This document shows, piece by piece, positions 1 through 7,451 of a stretch of 10,592 nucleotides of DNA. The translations under genes and the position numbers were made by a program. Position 1 is the first letter of the stretch; every line of letters starts with the position of its first letter. The stretch is from CAXYVC01 sp964292295 (GTDB lineage: Bacteria; Acidobacteriota; Holophagae; Holophagales; Holophagaceae): positions 1 to 10,592 of the forward strand of contig CAXYVC010000096.1 of the NCBI GenBank assembly GCA_964292295.1. Direction: 5' to 3'. The notes beneath the pieces are model-generated. The model made no database searches and was not told where the DNA came from. It was given only the letters and a program-made list of their open reading frames with translations.

Positions 1-51
1 GCTCATGTCGCCGATCAGGGCCACGCCGGCGTCCTGCACGGCCTTGTCCAC
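1..51 (-). CDS. Possible 5' end of an unidentified gene, cut by the window edge
   Basis: Read on the minus strand from base 51, a GTG opens 17 codons that all end in G or C (VDKAVQDAGVALIGDMS) and run off the window, so this looks like real coding sequence. A purine-rich GGGAGGGG lies 13 bases upstream (65-72), rather far for a ribosome binding site. The frame stays open further upstream into the G-tract region, so the true start is uncertain, and a frame error in the homopolymers could hide a longer N-terminus. I do not recognise the product. It is downstream of fba on the same strand, beyond the probable fba terminator. Confidence 0.3.
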   Translation of the reverse strand, partial: MDKAVQDAGVALIGDMS

Positions 52-59
52 GCCGCCGC

Positions 60-227
60 CACGCCCCTCCCAGCGCCGGGGGGGAGCGGGGCGGGGGGGG
101 GGCCGAGCGGCGTTGGATCAGGTGGCGCGGTCGGCCCCCAGCCCACCCCTCCCCCAGCGGAGGAGGGAACAAGACGCCCCCCCCCCTGCCCTCCCCCTTT
201 TTCAGGTGGCCCCCCCCCCTCCCAGCC
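60..227. other. Low-complexity G-tract/C-tract spacer
   Basis: This gene-free spacer between the left-edge fragment and fba is dominated by homopolymers: a run of ten G at 93-102, ten C at 177-186 and ten C at 210-219, with several shorter runs of three to seven. Read on the minus strand, the stretch from 239 back to about 130 carries at least seven separate tracts of three or more G with short spacers, which is G-quadruplex-type sequence lying in the DNA just past the fba stop. Such runs are also typical places for sequencing or assembly length errors. I see no gene in it. Confidence 0.6.
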
Positions 228-247
228 AAAACCCCCCCCGGGGGGGG
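228..247 (-). terminator. Probable rho-independent terminator of fba
   Basis: On the minus strand, 28 bases past the fba stop, eight C (247-240) are followed directly by eight G (239-232) and then TTTT (231-228). Folded, this gives about a 6-bp all-GC stem with a 4-base loop and a short U tract, in the right place to end the fba transcript. The U tract is short, so termination may be incomplete, and the exact run lengths depend on sequencing accuracy. Confidence 0.5.
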
Positions 248-275
248 ACGCGCTTCTGGTCGTGGGTCCCTTGGG

Positions 276-1304
276 CTACAGGTCGCGGCCGGCGGTGGTG
301 CCCGCGGAACGCAGGTCCTGGCAGGCGCGCACCACGCGGTCCGCCATGCCCTGCTCGGCCTTCTTCATGTAGGAGCGGGGGTCGTAGGCCTTCTTGTTGC
401 CGACCTCGCCATCCACCTTCAGCACGCCATCGTAGTTCTTGAACATGTGCTCGGCGATGGGACGCGTGAAGGCGTACTGGGTGTCGGTATCGATGTTCAT
501 CTTCACCACGCCGTAGTCCAGGGTGGCGTGGATCTCCTCCAGCGTGGAGCCGGAGCCGCCGTGGAAAACCAGCAGGGCCCGCGCTCCGTCGCACTCCCGG
601 GCGATGGCCTCCTGGCCTTCGCGCAGGATGGCCGGCTTCAGCACCACGTTGCCCGGCTTGTAGACGCCGTGCACGTTGCCGAAGGTCGCGGCCAGCAGGT
701 AGGTGCCCAGGGGCGCAAGGGCCCGGTGCACGGCCACCATGTCCTCGGGTGTGGTGTAGAGTTTTTCCCGCCCCACGCCGGAGGTGTCGTGGCCGTCCTC
801 CTCGCCGCCCACCACGCCGGTCTCCACCTCGAGCACGATCTCGCTCCTGGCGCAGCGCTTCAGCAGCTCGACGGAGCGGGCGATGTTCTCGGAGAGGCTC
901 AGCTCGCTGCCGTCGAACATGTGGGCGTTGAAGAGGTTCACCTTCCCCGCCGCGCGGCGGCGCTCCGTCTCCTCGATGAGGGGAAGCACGAAACCCTCCA
1001 GGTGCTTGGGGTGGCAGTGGTCGGTGTGGAGGGCCACGTTCACGCCGTACTCCGCGGCCATGAAATGGACGAACTCCGCCAGGGCGATGGCGCCCTTGGC
1101 CATGCTCTTCACGCCCAGGCCGCTCAGGAACTCGGCGCCACCGGTGCTGACCTGGATGATGCCGTCGCTGCCGGCGTTCTTCAGGCCCAGCAGCACGGCG
1201 TTGGCCGTCTCGGTGGAGGTGACGTTGAAGGCGGGATAGGCGAAGCGGCCCTTCCGGGCGCGATCCAGCATCCGCTGGTACTGGGCGGGACTGACGACAG
1301 GCAT
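276..1304 (-). CDS. fba: Class II fructose-bisphosphate aldolase (FbaA type)
   Basis: This cytoplasmic zinc enzyme of glycolysis and gluconeogenesis reversibly splits fructose 1,6-bisphosphate into glyceraldehyde 3-phosphate and dihydroxyacetone phosphate. The 342-residue product has the class II core in order: HTDHCHP at 93-99, with catalytic Asp95 and zinc ligand His96; the GGEEDG segment at 166-171; FGNVHGVYKPGNV at 208-220 with zinc ligand His212; FHGGSGS at 247-253 with zinc ligand His248; and KMNIDTDTQYAF at 268-279, the phosphate-binding region. These match the E. coli FbaA pattern (359 residues) closely, so the protein is complete. The frame is open upstream to 1463, but the ATG at 1304 is chosen because family similarity begins there and GAGG lies 7 bases ahead (1312-1315). 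It is downstream of the TonB-dependent receptor on the same strand but seems to have its own promoter and terminator. Any operon link is therefore weak. Confidence 0.96.
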   Translation of the reverse strand: MPVVSPAQYQRMLDRARKGRFAYPAFNVTSTETANAVLLGLKNAGSDGIIQVSTGGAEFLSGLGVKSMAKGAIALAEFVHFMAAEYGVNVALHTDHCHPKHLEGFVLPLIEETERRRAAGKVNLFNAHMFDGSELSLSENIARSVELLKRCARSEIVLEVETGVVGGEEDGHDTSGVGREKLYTTPEDMVAVHRALAPLGTYLLAATFGNVHGVYKPGNVVLKPAILREGQEAIARECDGARALLVFHGGSGSTLEEIHATLDYGVVKMNIDTDTQYAFTRPIAEHMFKNYDGVLKVDGEVGNKKAYDPRSYMKKAEQGMADRVVRACQDLRSAGTTAGRDL

Positions 1305-1329
1305 GGCATACCTCGATTCAGGACGTCCA

Positions 1330-1359
1330 ACCATACCCTCACGAAGGCGCGGGGAGCAA
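1330..1359 (-). promoter_or_regulatory. Candidate sigma-70-type promoter of fba
   Basis: On the minus strand TTGCTC (1359-1354) and TATGGT (1335-1330) are separated by 18 bases. Each matches four of six consensus positions, and the first three bases of each are the conserved ones. Initiation would fall near base 1322, giving a leader of about 20 bases that contains the GAGG ribosome binding site. This would let the housekeeping aldolase be expressed independently of the receptor gene upstream. It was found by eye in a GC-rich genome whose promoter consensus is not known. Confidence 0.4.
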
Positions 1360-1373
1360 CGATCCCGGACTGC

Positions 1374-1393
1374 GGCTCGGGCGGACCCGAACC
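1374..1393 (-). terminator. Hairpin between the receptor gene and fba, weak terminator candidate
   Basis: On the minus strand GGTTCGGG and CCCGAGCC pair over 8 bases with one G-U pair around a TCCG loop, 75 bases past the receptor stop and just ahead of the fba promoter. The place suits a transcript end, but no U tract follows, so it may only be a 3'-end stabilising structure or chance in GC-rich DNA. Confidence 0.25.
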
Positions 1394-1467
1394 CAAGCAC
1401 GGCGCAAGCCGCAACCGCTCGGAAGCCGCCTGCAGGCCAATCCGTGCGATCGAAGCGGACCATCCTC

Positions 1468-4400
1468 CTAAAAGCTCACGCGCAGCCCCAGCGCCGCCAT
1501 GCGGGGCAGGTTGGCCTGCCAGCCATACATGCGCCGGCCCACGTCCGGGTTGGGGTTTCCGCCGGCATCGAAGCGGTCGCTGAAGTAGTTCGTTCCGTAG
1601 TCGAAGTTGTTGAGCAGGTTCTGGACGAGGAGGAAGGGCTCCGCCCGGAGCCGCCTTCCCAGGCGGAAGGCATGCGACACCCGCAGGCCCAGGTCCAGGT
1701 CCCATGCGCCCGTTCCCTGGCCCACGTAGGTGTTCGAGTTCGCGGTGTTGGTGTATCCCACGGGACCGAGATCCACGTTGTAGCCCAGGAACATGTCGTA
1801 GTACTTGGGGCCGTGCCAGGTGCCCAGCAGCCCCAGGCGGCTGCCCCAGGGCGCCCGCCACTCCGCCGCGAAGGAACCCGAGAGGACCTCCGTGCCGTGG
1901 GAGCGGCGCAGGGATCCGCGGACCCAGGGCGTGAGCGCCCCCCGCCCGTAGAAGTCGCAGGTGCGCACCTGGTCGAAGGCCCCTCCGGCTCCGCCGTAGG
2001 TGGAGCGGGCATCCTTGCAGACGAGGTTGAAGAGCACCTGGAAGGCCTCGGACGCATAGGCGTAGCGGAGGTTCGCCTGGGCGATCCGGGACGCCTGGTT
2101 GGACAGGTAGATGTTGTCCCCCATGCTGGCGCCGCCCGGACCGAAGGAGCTCACCTCGGGCGTGGGCGTGGAGCCGTTCCGCCAGGAGCTGGCGTCGGCC
2201 GTGAACTGGGTGGAGGCGTGCCGTGTGCGGTGCAGCAGGAAGGTGAGGACCAGGCTGTGCCGCGAGCCAAGGCGCCAGGCCCCCGACACGCTGAAGGTGT
2301 CGGTCACGGGGTAGCGGAAGTCCGAGGCCAGCAGCTGCTTGCCGCCGGTGGAAAAGCTGGCCGGCAGCAGCCAGCCGTCCACCGTGGTCCGGAAGTAGGT
2401 CCGCAGGCCGTGCACGTCGTGGGCGAGGTTGTAGGGCGTGAGATCCGCCGGCAGCACGACATGATGGCCGTTGATCGCGAAGGCGTTCCATGCGGCCCCT
2501 TGGGCGAAGCTGGCGGCCTCCAGGTCGTAGGAGCCCGGAGAGGCACCTGTGGCCGCGATGGCGGCCGCGTTCCCGATGAAGGCCCCGGGAATGCCGTTGC
2601 TGCGGGCCAGCAGGGTGCGAGCGTAGCCCGTGAGGTTGTCCACGACATTGGCCACGAAGCGACCGTAGCCGAAGGTATAGGCGGTGCGGTCATCCCCGAA
2701 GGGACGGAACGCCGCCTGGAAGCGGGGGGACAGGTAGGTGCGGTCCTTCGGGGGCTCCGCGCCGTGGAGGAAGGCGGGGTTCCGGGCGTGGATGTCGGCG
2801 TACATGGCGCGGATGGCCGGCGCCTGAAGGAACCCGAAGCAGCCATCGCGATCCGCGCGCAGCCCGAGGTGGAAGCTCCACGTCGCATCCGGCTCCCAGT
2901 CGTCCTGGAGGTAGGCTCCCAGCTGCCCGATCCGGTCCCCCGGAAAGACGTTGCGGGCCTGGAGCAGGGCCCGCACGACGTTCCAATCCCCCCTCAGGTC
3001 CGCGCCGTACATGGCCGGCCCCCAGGCGACGTCCACCAGGCTGAGGGCCGTGATGCCCGTGAAGGGCGCGTAGGACACGGCCTCCGCCACGGCGGTGCGC
3101 TGGAGGTCGAGGCCCCCTTTCCAGGTGTGCGCTCCGAGAACAAGCGTCAGGTCGTTCCGCCACTGCAGGCGGCGGAGGCCCGACTCCTGGAAGGCATTGG
3201 GCTCGAAGCCCGCACCGCCCAGCTGTCCAGGGGGAATGGGCATGACGGCGCTGGACCTCCGGCGGACCCAGAAGCAGCCGTCCAACCCCAAGGCATCCTC
3301 CAGGGGGCGGATGTGATTGCGGGTGTCGAGGTACAGGAACCGGCTCTCCCAGGCCGCGGAACCGGACACGGCGCTGACCTTCAGCCCGACGCGCTCCGTC
3401 TCGTTCCTGCCGTAGCCGAGCCCCGCGGTGTTGAAGATCCCGTTGAAGAACTCCACCACGCCGAAGCTCTGGTTGGGCGTGTCGTTGCGGTCATGGCCGA
3501 AGGTCAGGGTGAGGTCCAGCGCATCACCGGGGCGCCAGTCCAGGCGTGCGTACAGCGTGGTGGCATCGATGCGCGTCTGGAGCCCCCGCGTCTCGGGAAA
3601 GGTGGCCTGGGCGATGGGGGCGAAGGTGCTCGCGGGCGCGGCCTCCTCCCGGCGCTCCGCGCTCGCCATGAAGAAGAGCCGGTCGGGAAGGATGGGACCG
3701 GAGACGGTCGCACCGGCGTGGAGGCGGCTGGTTTCCCTCCGGCGGCCTTCGTCCGCCCCCCGGGCCCGGAGGGCCTGGTCCGTGTACTGGGCGTGCACCG
3801 AACCCGCAAAGCGGTTGCCCCCGGCCTTGCTCACCACGTTCAGGAAACCCGCGTTGGAGCGTCCGAATTCGGCCTTGTACTGGCTGGTCACCACCTGGAA
3901 CTCGGCGATGGCGTCCAAGGGAACGGCCCCCGCATCCCCCCCCACGCTCGTCGCGTTGTTGTCGCCTCCGTCCAGGTTGAAGCTGGTGCCGCGCCCCTGG
4001 CTGTCCCCCTGGGTCATGTAGAGGGAGGCCTTGCGCATGGGATCCACCTGGCCCCCGGCGATCACCTGGACGCCCGCCGCCAGCACCGTGGCCTGCACCA
4101 CGTTGCGGCTGAGCACCGGAAGGCTCTCCAGCCGCTCCGCCCCCACGCTCATGCCCACTTCGGCGGAACGGGTGCGGATCCGCGCCACGGTATCCCGCGC
4201 CTCCCCCACTTCCACCGTCGCCCCGGCACCTTGGGCCAGCACCACCGGGAGTTCCGAGACCTGGCCCAGGTGCACCTGGCACCTGAGGCGCAGCGCGCCC
4301 GCCGGAGCGTGGATCACGGCGTTCCAGATCCCGACGGGCAGAAGGTCGAAACGGAAAGCCCCGTCCTTCCCCGTGCGGGTGCCGCGCGAAGCGGCGGTGT

Positions 4401-4542
4401 CGGCATGCACCAGCTCCACCCGCACGCCGGCCACCGGCGCACCCGCCGCATCCAGGACCCGCCCCCGGAGTCCCCCCGTGCTCTGCTGGGCCACCAGCAG
4501 GGATCCACAGGCGAGAGGCAAGCAGAGGAGAGGCAGACGCAT
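1468..4542 (-). CDS. Oar-like TonB-dependent outer-membrane receptor with carboxypeptidase-regulatory-like domain
   Basis: The 1024-residue product is predicted to form a TonB-gated 22-strand outer-membrane pore for uptake of a large or scarce substrate. A short signal peptide (1 to about 19, hydrophobic LPLLCLPLACGSLLVA) leads to a carboxypeptidase-regulatory/CNA-B-like beta domain at about 22-105, ending GAFRFDLLPVG...LPVVLAQG. A plug follows at about 115-245 with FNLDGGDNNATSVGG and IAEFQVVTSQYKAEFGRSNAGFLNVVSKAGG split over 188-242. The barrel runs to the last residue, Phe1024 in GLRVSF, the usual BamA-recognised end. Length and order match the Oar-like receptors common in Acidobacteriota and Myxococcota. 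I see no clear N-terminal TonB box, which is usual in this group. No SusD-like partner, TonB, ExbB or substrate enzyme is next to it, so the substrate cannot be assigned. The ATG at 4542 is directly followed by the signal peptide, but no good Shine-Dalgarno motif precedes it. Confidence 0.9.
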   Translation of the reverse strand: MRLPLLCLPLACGSLLVAQQSTGGLRGRVLDAAGAPVAGVRVELVHADTAASRGTRTGKDGAFRFDLLPVGIWNAVIHAPAGALRLRCQVHLGQVSELPVVLAQGAGATVEVGEARDTVARIRTRSAEVGMSVGAERLESLPVLSRNVVQATVLAAGVQVIAGGQVDPMRKASLYMTQGDSQGRGTSFNLDGGDNNATSVGGDAGAVPLDAIAEFQVVTSQYKAEFGRSNAGFLNVVSKAGGNRFAGSVHAQYTDQALRARGADEGRRRETSRLHAGATVSGPILPDRLFFMASAERREEAAPASTFAPIAQATFPETRGLQTRIDATTLYARLDWRPGDALDLTLTFGHDRNDTPNQSFGVVEFFNGIFNTAGLGYGRNETERVGLKVSAVSGSAAWESRFLYLDTRNHIRPLEDALGLDGCFWVRRRSSAVMPIPPGQLGGAGFEPNAFQESGLRRLQWRNDLTLVLGAHTWKGGLDLQRTAVAEAVSYAPFTGITALSLVDVAWGPAMYGADLRGDWNVVRALLQARNVFPGDRIGQLGAYLQDDWEPDATWSFHLGLRADRDGCFGFLQAPAIRAMYADIHARNPAFLHGAEPPKDRTYLSPRFQAAFRPFGDDRTAYTFGYGRFVANVVDNLTGYARTLLARSNGIPGAFIGNAAAIAATGASPGSYDLEAASFAQGAAWNAFAINGHHVVLPADLTPYNLAHDVHGLRTYFRTTVDGWLLPASFSTGGKQLLASDFRYPVTDTFSVSGAWRLGSRHSLVLTFLLHRTRHASTQFTADASSWRNGSTPTPEVSSFGPGGASMGDNIYLSNQASRIAQANLRYAYASEAFQVLFNLVCKDARSTYGGAGGAFDQVRTCDFYGRGALTPWVRGSLRRSHGTEVLSGSFAAEWRAPWGSRLGLLGTWHGPKYYDMFLGYNVDLGPVGYTNTANSNTYVGQGTGAWDLDLGLRVSHAFRLGRRLRAEPFLLVQNLLNNFDYGTNYFSDRFDAGGNPNPDVGRRMYGWQANLPRMAALGLRVSF

Positions 4543-4649
4543 AAGGGGACCAGCTTACGCAAAGTCCGGTCCTGCGGGCCAGGGTGCACACCTTCCGCTT
4601 TCCGGAGCAGAAATGGAGTCGGGCCACGCGGACCCGGCTCCTCCCCCCA

Positions 4650-4848
4650 CGGGATCCTCCAGGCGCACTCCCTGGAGATCCCCCCCGAGATCCTGGCCCA
4701 GCTGGACCGTGCGGATCATGCCCCCCAGGGCGTCGGCGCTTCGGAAGGTGATCTTGTCGTTCCCGATGGGCAGCATGGGAAAGCGGAAGCTTCCGCCCGG
4801 GGCGGGGACGAACGCGCCTTGACCGGCGTCACAGCCAGCCCTGTGTTA
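4650..4848 (-). pseudogene. Remnant of a carboxypeptidase-regulatory-like domain upstream of the receptor
   Basis: On the minus strand, the frame opening after a stop near 4848 reads GAFVPAPGGSFRFP, then MLPIGNDKITFRSADALGG and MIRTVQLGQDLGGDLQGVRLEDP. This lines up with the end of the same domain in the neighbouring receptor: GAFRFDLLPVG against GSFRFPMLPIG, and the HLGQ...LPVVLAQ strand against QLGQ...LQGVRLED. Codon choice is coding-like down to about 4650 and then drifts, with a stop at 4555. There is no in-frame ATG, GTG or TTG before Met at 4776, in the middle of the domain, and no signal peptide. I read it as the leftover of a second receptor gene or a duplicated receptor 5' end. A small expressed protein starting at 4776 is less likely. 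Confidence 0.4.
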
Positions 4849-4873
4849 CGAAAGCGTCACTGGAGTGTGACGC
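4819..4873 (+). promoter_or_regulatory. Candidate operator: repeated GCGTCAC sites upstream of the MFS gene
   Basis: A perfect 7-base inverted repeat, GCGTCAC (4854-4860) and GTGACGC (4867-4873) with 6 bases between, sits 43 bases before the transporter start. A further direct copy of GCGTCAC is at 4826-4832, 28 bases upstream of the first arm. TTGACC at 4819-4824 with TGTTAC at 4844-4849 (19-base spacer, poor) is a possible promoter inside the same cluster. The arrangement looks like a dimeric regulator site. The half sites resemble, but are turned inside out compared with, the TGTGA-N6-TCACA CRP/FNR pattern. The regulator is unknown and the call rests on symmetry alone. Confidence 0.35.
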
Positions 4874-4916
4874 CACCCCTGGTCTAGCCTGGAGGGCGCA
4901 CTGCCCTGGAGCCCGC

Positions 4917-6260
4917 GTGGACCATAGCCCCGCCTTCCGATTCCGACGCTTCCTGAACTGGTTCCCCCTGGGCGTCACCTACGCGGCCCTCTACATGGGT
5001 CGCTACAACTTCAACGTGGTGAAGAACGACATCGGGGCCTGGTACCACCTGGACAAGGCCCAGATGGGCCTGATCGCCACGGCGGGCTTCTGGACCTACG
5101 GCCTGGCTGTGGCCCTGAACGGCCCCCTGGCGGACCGCTTCGGCGGCCGGAAGGCCATCCTGCTCGGCGCCGCGGGCGGCGCGCTGCTGAACCTCGCCAT
5201 CGGCCTGCTCTTCCTGAACGGGCTCACCGCCAAGCTGCTGGTGTCCATGAGCCTGCTCTGGGCCCTGAACATGTATTTCCAGAGCTTCGGGGCCCTCAGC
5301 GTGGTGAAGGTGAACAGCACCTGGTTCCACGTGAAGGAGCGCGGCATCTTCGGCGGCATCTTCGGCGTGATGATCAGCTCGGGCTACTTCTTCGCCACCA
5401 CCGTGGGTGCCTGGATCCTCTCCCGCTACCACTGGACGCTGATCTGGTTCATCCCCGCGGCGGCCATGGCCCTGATGTGCGGCGTGGACTACCTGCTGGT
5501 GCGCAACCGCCCCAGCCACGCGGGACACGCGGACTTCGACACGGGCGATGGTTCCGGCGCCCACCAGGCGGACGAGACGCCCCTGCCCCTGCGCGAGCTC
5601 GCGCGGAAGGTCTTCCACAGCCCCATCATCGTGGCCCTCATCTGCGCGGAATTCTGCACGGGCTTCGTGCGCCAGGGCGTGATGCTCTACTTCACGGAAT
5701 ACCTGGGCGAGGTCTACCAGCTGCCCAAGAAGGACCACCTCTTCTGGTGGACCGGGGTGGCCTTCATGCTGGGCGGCATCCTGGGCGGCCTGCTCTGCGG
5801 CTGGATGAGCGACAAGCTCTTCCAGTCCCGGCGCCCCCCGGTGGCCTTCGTGTTCTACCTCGTGCAGGTCGCCATGCTGGGCCTGCTGGGCCTCTCCCTC
5901 GGCCGGGGCAGCCTGGGCGGCCAGGTGTGGGCGATCGCCCTGCTCGGCCTCACGGCCATGTTCATCTTCGGCGTGCACGGCATGCTGAGCGGCACCGCGA
6001 GCATGGACTTCGGCGGACGCAAGGCCGCGGCCACCGTGGCGGGCGCCCTGGACGGCATCCAGTACGTGGGCAGCGGCCTCACGGGCTTCGGCCTCGGATG
6101 GATCCTCAAGACCTACGGCTGGGACGGCACCCCCTGGGTGCCCGGCTACACGCCCTCCCACGCCTGGGTGTGGGTGGGCTGCATCATCCCCTTCAGCCTG
6201 ATCGGCGCCTTCATCATGACCCGCATCTGGCACGCCAAGCCCGGGGCCTCCAGCCACTGA
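4917..6260 (+). CDS. MFS transporter, organophosphate:phosphate antiporter (OPA) family
   Basis: This 447-residue inner-membrane protein should have 12 membrane segments in two six-helix halves, joined by a hydrophilic loop at about 197-228. It carries the MFS motif GPLADRFGGRKA at 69-80 and OPA-type segments: GRYNFNVVKNDI at 28-39, WFHVKERGIFGG at 136-147 and MDFGGRKAAATVAG at 363-376. Arg29 and Arg252 (FVRQGVMLYFTEYL) align by eye with Arg45 and Arg269, the phosphate-binding pair of E. coli GlpT. It is therefore likely to exchange a phosphorylated metabolite such as glycerol 3-phosphate or a hexose phosphate for phosphate. The exact substrate is open; UhpT, UhpC or GlpT roles cannot be told apart here. 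The start is GTG with GGAG at 4908-4911, 5 bases ahead. It is probably cotranscribed with the next gene, 12 bases downstream. Confidence 0.88.
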   Translation: MDHSPAFRFRRFLNWFPLGVTYAALYMGRYNFNVVKNDIGAWYHLDKAQMGLIATAGFWTYGLAVALNGPLADRFGGRKAILLGAAGGALLNLAIGLLFLNGLTAKLLVSMSLLWALNMYFQSFGALSVVKVNSTWFHVKERGIFGGIFGVMISSGYFFATTVGAWILSRYHWTLIWFIPAAAMALMCGVDYLLVRNRPSHAGHADFDTGDGSGAHQADETPLPLRELARKVFHSPIIVALICAEFCTGFVRQGVMLYFTEYLGEVYQLPKKDHLFWWTGVAFMLGGILGGLLCGWMSDKLFQSRRPPVAFVFYLVQVAMLGLLGLSLGRGSLGGQVWAIALLGLTAMFIFGVHGMLSGTASMDFGGRKAAATVAGALDGIQYVGSGLTGFGLGWILKTYGWDGTPWVPGYTPSHAWVWVGCIIPFSLIGAFIMTRIWHAKPGASSH

Positions 6261-6272
6261 CGGAAGCGCCCC

Positions 6273-7111
6273 ATGACCGACGCCACCCCCTCCCCCCGCC
6301 GCTGCATGAACTGCGGAGAGCCCCTCCAGGGGCGCTTCTGCCACCGCGGGATCAGCCGAGGCGCCTGCCCCTCAAGGCCCTTCTGCACGACCTGCTGCAC
6401 GACCTCTGGCACTTCGACCACAAGGTGCTGGAGACCGTCTGGCAGCTGGTGCGGCGCCCGGGCTTCCTGACGCGGGAATACCTCCAGGGCCGCCGCATGG
6501 CCTGGGTTCCGCCCTTCCGGCTCTACGTGTTCGTGAGCTTCCTGCTCTTCGCGACCCTCTCCGGCCTCCACTTCGCGGGGCCCGGCGCGCACGCGAAGGG
6601 GCCCGCGGCGGCACCCCCCGCCAAGGTCGAGCTCGACCTGGAAGGCCCCGGCGGGAAGGAGAGCCCCGCCTGGGCGCGGGAGCTCAACGCCCGCGTCCAG
6701 CGGGCCCGCGCCAACCCGGAGCAGTACGAGAGGGCCTTCCTCTCCAACCTCTCCAAGGCCCTCTTCCTCCTCATGCCCCTCTTCGTGGTGCTCCTGCATC
6801 TCGTGCACCTGCGCCGGAGCAGCTTCTTCGTGGACCACATGGTGCTCTCCCTGCACCACCACACCCTCGCCTTCCTGGTGATCCTCGCCCTGCTGGGCCT
6901 GAACGCCCTTCCCGGGGACGGCTGGGGCCTGCTGCCCGGCTGCCTCCTCTTCTTCGCGCCGCCCTTCCACCTGGCGGCGGCCCTGCGGCGCGTCCACGAC
7001 CAGGGCTGGGGCCGGAGCCTCGCCAAGGCCCTCCTGGTCTCCGGCGCCTACGGGCTGCTCCTCGGGAGCGCCCTCCTCGGCCTGCTCTACCTTTCGCTTC
7101 CCAAAGCCTAG
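6273..7111 (+). pseudogene. DUF3667 zinc-ribbon/membrane protein gene with an apparent frameshift
   Basis: The N-terminal frame starts at ATG 6273, with GGAAG at 6262-6266. It gives MTDATPSPRRCMNCGEPLQGRFCHRG, the first zinc-ribbon half (CxxC, then FCH), and would stop at 6470. From about 6350 the -1 frame continues the family: LLHDLLHDLWHFDHKVLETVWQLVRRPGFLTREYLQGRR, split here over roughly 6380-6500, then about five membrane helices to the TAG at 7111. Together they give about 279 residues, the usual plan of DUF3667 proteins, whose function is unknown. One missing base in GGG at 6348-6350 would join the frames as CHRGDQP. Most relatives have CxxCG at this point, so a four-base loss removing the fourth zinc cysteine is also possible. 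It could be a true mutation or a sequencing error. It lies 12 bases after the transporter stop and is likely in its operon. If it is not repaired, only a short peptide is made, or a late start at Met 6498. Confidence 0.75.
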
Positions 7112-7277
7112 AAAGTCCACGTCCAGAACCTCCAGTGCGAAGCACGCCCCTTCAGCCGAAGAGCGGGCCCGAAGCCTGGGGAAGCCCGAGGGTGCGGTAG
7201 GCCATGTCCGTGGCGCGGCGGCCCTGGCGGAGGGTTCCCGTCGCCGCAAGCGCCGGACGCGAGGACGGCGCGCGGGA

Positions 7278-7299
7278 GCACCGCGCAGATGCGCGGTGC
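7278..7299. other. Perfect hairpin in repeat unit 1
   Basis: Arms GCACCGCGC and GCGCGGTGC pair over 9 bases around an AGAT loop. It lies in the spacer half of the 174-base unit, downstream of the second ruvB-like tail on the minus strand. No T tract follows on either strand, so if it acts on transcripts it is more likely a 3'-end stabiliser or weak bidirectional terminator than a classical intrinsic terminator. Confidence 0.5.
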
Positions 7300-7451
7300 G
7301 ATCGACGGGAGCGGAGCACGCCCCTTCAGCCGAAGAGCGGGCCTGAGGCCTGGGGAAGCCCGAGGGTGCGGTAGGCCATGTCCGTGGCGCGGCGGCCCTG
7401 GCGGAGGGTTCCCGTCGCCGCAAGCGCCGGACGCGAGGACGGCGCGCGGGA

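Noticed and set aside
1305..1463. N-terminal extension of fba from the ATG at 1463
   Set aside because: The extra 53 residues have no aldolase similarity and the ATG at 1304 has its own GAGG site and a likely promoter between.
4486..4542. Lipoprotein signal in the receptor (PLAC at residues 9-12)
   Set aside because: The residue three before Cys is Pro, the stretch before Cys is too short, and the family uses an ordinary signal peptide.
1303..4887. A 1194-codon plus-strand open frame opposite the receptor gene
   Set aside because: It has no domain, signal or membrane pattern, is rich in Gly/Ala/Arg/His/Val, and is explained by G/C-ending codons of the receptor read in antisense.
4884..6344. 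A 486-codon minus-strand open frame opposite the MFS gene
   Set aside because: Composition is His/Ala/Gly/Glu-rich with no family pattern, while the plus strand encodes a clear transporter.
5477..6344. Upstream extension of the DUF3667 frame into the MFS gene
   Set aside because: The residues before about 6350 are out-of-frame MFS sequence; the family N-terminus (CMNCGEPLQGRFCH) is found in the other frame starting at 6273.
6339..6352. Programmed ribosomal frameshifting
   Set aside because: No slippery heptamer or convincing downstream structure is apparent at the junction, and a one-base loss explains the change.
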